Assembly: GCA_963785735.1 (NCBI GenBank) | Contig: CAWAWJ010000001.1 | Location: 496,001 to 560,000, forward strand | DNA: 64,000 bases | DNA from: REEB95 sp963785735 | Lineage (GTDB): Bacteria; Pseudomonadota; Alphaproteobacteria; ATCC43930; CGMCC-115725 | Direction of reading: 5' to 3' | Part shown: in pieces, positions 62,896 through 64,000 of the stretch | How positions within the stretch are numbered: position 1 is the stretch's first letter | Layout: each line of letters begins with the position of its first letter | Program-made: the position numbers and the translations under genes | The notes under the pieces: model-generated | Told to the model about the DNA's origin: nothing | Database searches by the model: none | The model's input: only the letters and a program-made list of their open reading frames with translations

Positions 62896-63825
62896 TCAGA
62901 GAACCGGCGCCTGTGCAAAGGCTTCGAGATCGGTCTCGAGGGCCGTGAAATGGGGGGCGAGATGGGCCGCTATCTGGGGGCCAAGCTCCCCCGGGGCCTT
63001 GATAAGGGCCTTTGCCACGGGGCGCGGCTGGGAGAAGAGATAAACCTCGCGGCCGCGCGCGCCGAAGACCTGGCCGGTGATCTTGGCGGCCGCGTCGGAG
63101 GCGAGAAAAGCCACCAGATCGGCCACCGGCTGGACCGGGATTTTCATCGCGGTTTCCTTATAGGCGGATTGGGCCGGGTTTTGCGGCTTGATCGATTCGG
63201 TGACGCGGGTCGCGGCAAAGGGCGCGACCGCGTTGCAGGTAACCTGGCTTCGCGCCATGTCGAGCGCCACGACGCGGGTCAATCCCACCAGCGCCGCCTT
63301 CGCCGCGGCATAGGCGGCTTGGCCGTAATTGCCGTAGAAGCCCGCGGTCGAGACGATGTTGACGATCCTGCCCCAGGCGTAAGGCGTGCCGCCGCGGCCG
63401 GATTTCACCTGCTCGCGCATCGCCGCCGCCGCCGCCGCCAGCACATAGAACGATCCCGAGAGATTGGTTTGCAGCACCGCCTGCCAATCCTGGGGGTCGG
63501 ATTTGAAGACGAAGGCGTCGCGCAGAATGGCGGCGTTGTTGACGACGATGTCGATGCCGCCGAATTGCTTCACCGCCAAGGCGACCGCCGCATTGGCGGC
63601 ATCGGGCGAAGCGATGCTGTCGGCGAAACCGGCCGCCCGGGGCCCCAGTTTTGCCGCGAGCGCTTGCGCGATTTGGGGATCGGCGCCTTTGCCGTCGATG
63701 CCGGTGCCGCTATCGGCGATCACCACGCTCGCCCCTTGGGCGTGGAGGGTTTCGGCTATGGCGCGGCCGATGCCGCGGCCGCCGCCGGTCACCAGCGCGA
63801 CCCGGTCTTTGAGTGATTCCGTCAC
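62896..63825 (-). CDS. Short-chain dehydrogenase/reductase
   Basis: 309 residues from the GTG at 63825 (GGGAGA upstream); an ATG 14 codons earlier is less likely. SDR motifs: VALVTGGGRGIGRAIAE (cofactor), VNNAAI, NIVSTAG (catalytic Ser region) and YAAAK (Tyr/Lys). A C-terminal extension of about 60 residues after the SDR core is typical of the 17-beta-HSD4/MFE-type group. NAD(P)-dependent reduction or oxidation of a hydroxyacyl or steroid-like substrate is likely; identity unknown. First gene of the minus-strand run. Confidence 0.88.
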   Translation of the reverse strand: MTESLKDRVALVTGGGRGIGRAIAETLHAQGASVVIADSGTGIDGKGADPQIAQALAAKLGPRAAGFADSIASPDAANAAVALAVKQFGGIDIVVNNAAILRDAFVFKSDPQDWQAVLQTNLSGSFYVLAAAAAAMREQVKSGRGGTPYAWGRIVNIVSTAGFYGNYGQAAYAAAKAALVGLTRVVALDMARSQVTCNAVAPFAATRVTESIKPQNPAQSAYKETAMKIPVQPVADLVAFLASDAAAKITGQVFGARGREVYLFSQPRPVAKALIKAPGELGPQIAAHLAPHFTALETDLEAFAQAPVL

Positions 63826-63934
63826 GGTCTCTCCCGGCTTTCCAAGAACCTCCGGGAAAATGCCCATGGATGGGGGGACGCGTCAATCGCGCCGAATGCC
63901 CGGTGTATGGGTGTGAAGCCCGCCAAAGGGCCAA

Positions 63935-63980
63935 AAACCGGCCCGAAATAACCCGGCCGGTTTAGACCGGCCCGAAATAA
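63935..63980 (-). terminator. Hairpin and 15-bp direct repeat, possible terminator of an off-window gene
   Basis: AAACCGGCC (63935-63943) and GGCCGGTTT (63955-63963) form a 9-bp stem around an 11-base loop. On the minus strand the stem is followed by a TTTTT run, so it could end a gene lying beyond 64000. A 15-bp unit (ACCGGCCCGAAATAA) occurs twice, at 63937 and 63966, 29 bp apart. Confidence 0.45.
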
Positions 63981-64000
63981 AAAGGCGCCTGACCGGGGGG

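Overview
The window is a densely packed, GC-rich bacterial chromosome segment with about 60 protein genes. No rRNA, tRNA, CRISPR array, prophage or insertion sequence was seen. It points to an alphaproteobacterium, probably Rhodospirillales-like. The grounds are a RegB/RegA (ActS/ActR) redox two-component pair, an ECF sigma-ChrR pair next to a FAD/DUF1365/DUF1295/methyltransferase operon, a BTLCP-type cysteine proteinase, and the blocks rsmI-yraN-gshB, rph-rdgB-hemW, hrcA-grpE and dnaK-dnaJ. Placement below class is inference. Start codons were often revised from Shine-Dalgarno motifs, and several genes start with GTG, TTG or possibly CTG.

Layout. 1-6.4 kb: a Rieske-flavin reductase fusion cut by the window edge, an aldehyde dehydrogenase with an FAD amine oxidase, a transglutaminase-like proteinase, a DUF2177 membrane protein and a lipoprotein hydrolase. 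6.4-11.8 kb: chrR and rpoE diverge from a four-gene, translationally coupled putative lipid-modification operon. Both sides carry a TGATCC-N18-TA element, read here as matching promoters for the ECF sigma factor. 11.9-14 kb: regA-regB. 14-18 kb: cobS, an ArnT-like glycosyltransferase, an ankyrin protein and the cobA SUMT. 18-25 kb: SCO1, a zinc peptidase, AmpG, a cyclophilin, a PAS protein, typA, adenosine kinase and a lipoprotein. 25-32.9 kb: dps, gshB, a BON lipoprotein, yraN, rsmI, an LpoA-like activator, hemW, rdgB and rph. 33-38.6 kb: hrcA-grpE, a TPR protein and dnaK-dnaJ. 38.6-45.4 kb: an MFS transporter, glnD and mutS. 45.5-51.2 kb: phoR-pstC-pstA-pstB-phoU-phoB behind a Pho-box-like site, with no pstS. 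51.3-58.7 kb: a membrane protein, a hot-dog thioesterase behind an AT-rich palindrome, PBP1A, an aquaporin-family channel, a GT2 glycosyltransferase, a hydrolase lacking its nucleophilic serine and an orphan response regulator. 58.9-63.9 kb: a small methyltransferase-like protein, then a minus-strand run of SDR, PaaA-like diiron protein, unknown protein, exonuclease III and an acyl-CoA synthetase alpha subunit.

The clearest integrated system is the stress-lipid module at 5.5-11.8 kb. A zinc anti-sigma factor of the singlet-oxygen type would release its sigma factor, which would read itself and a divergent operon of membrane-lipid-type enzymes. The RegB/RegA redox pair lies next door. A 69-bp near-copy of the regA 3' end sits 7 kb away beside the DUF2177 gene. 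The phosphate block is the second complete circuit (sensor, transporter, PhoU, regulator).
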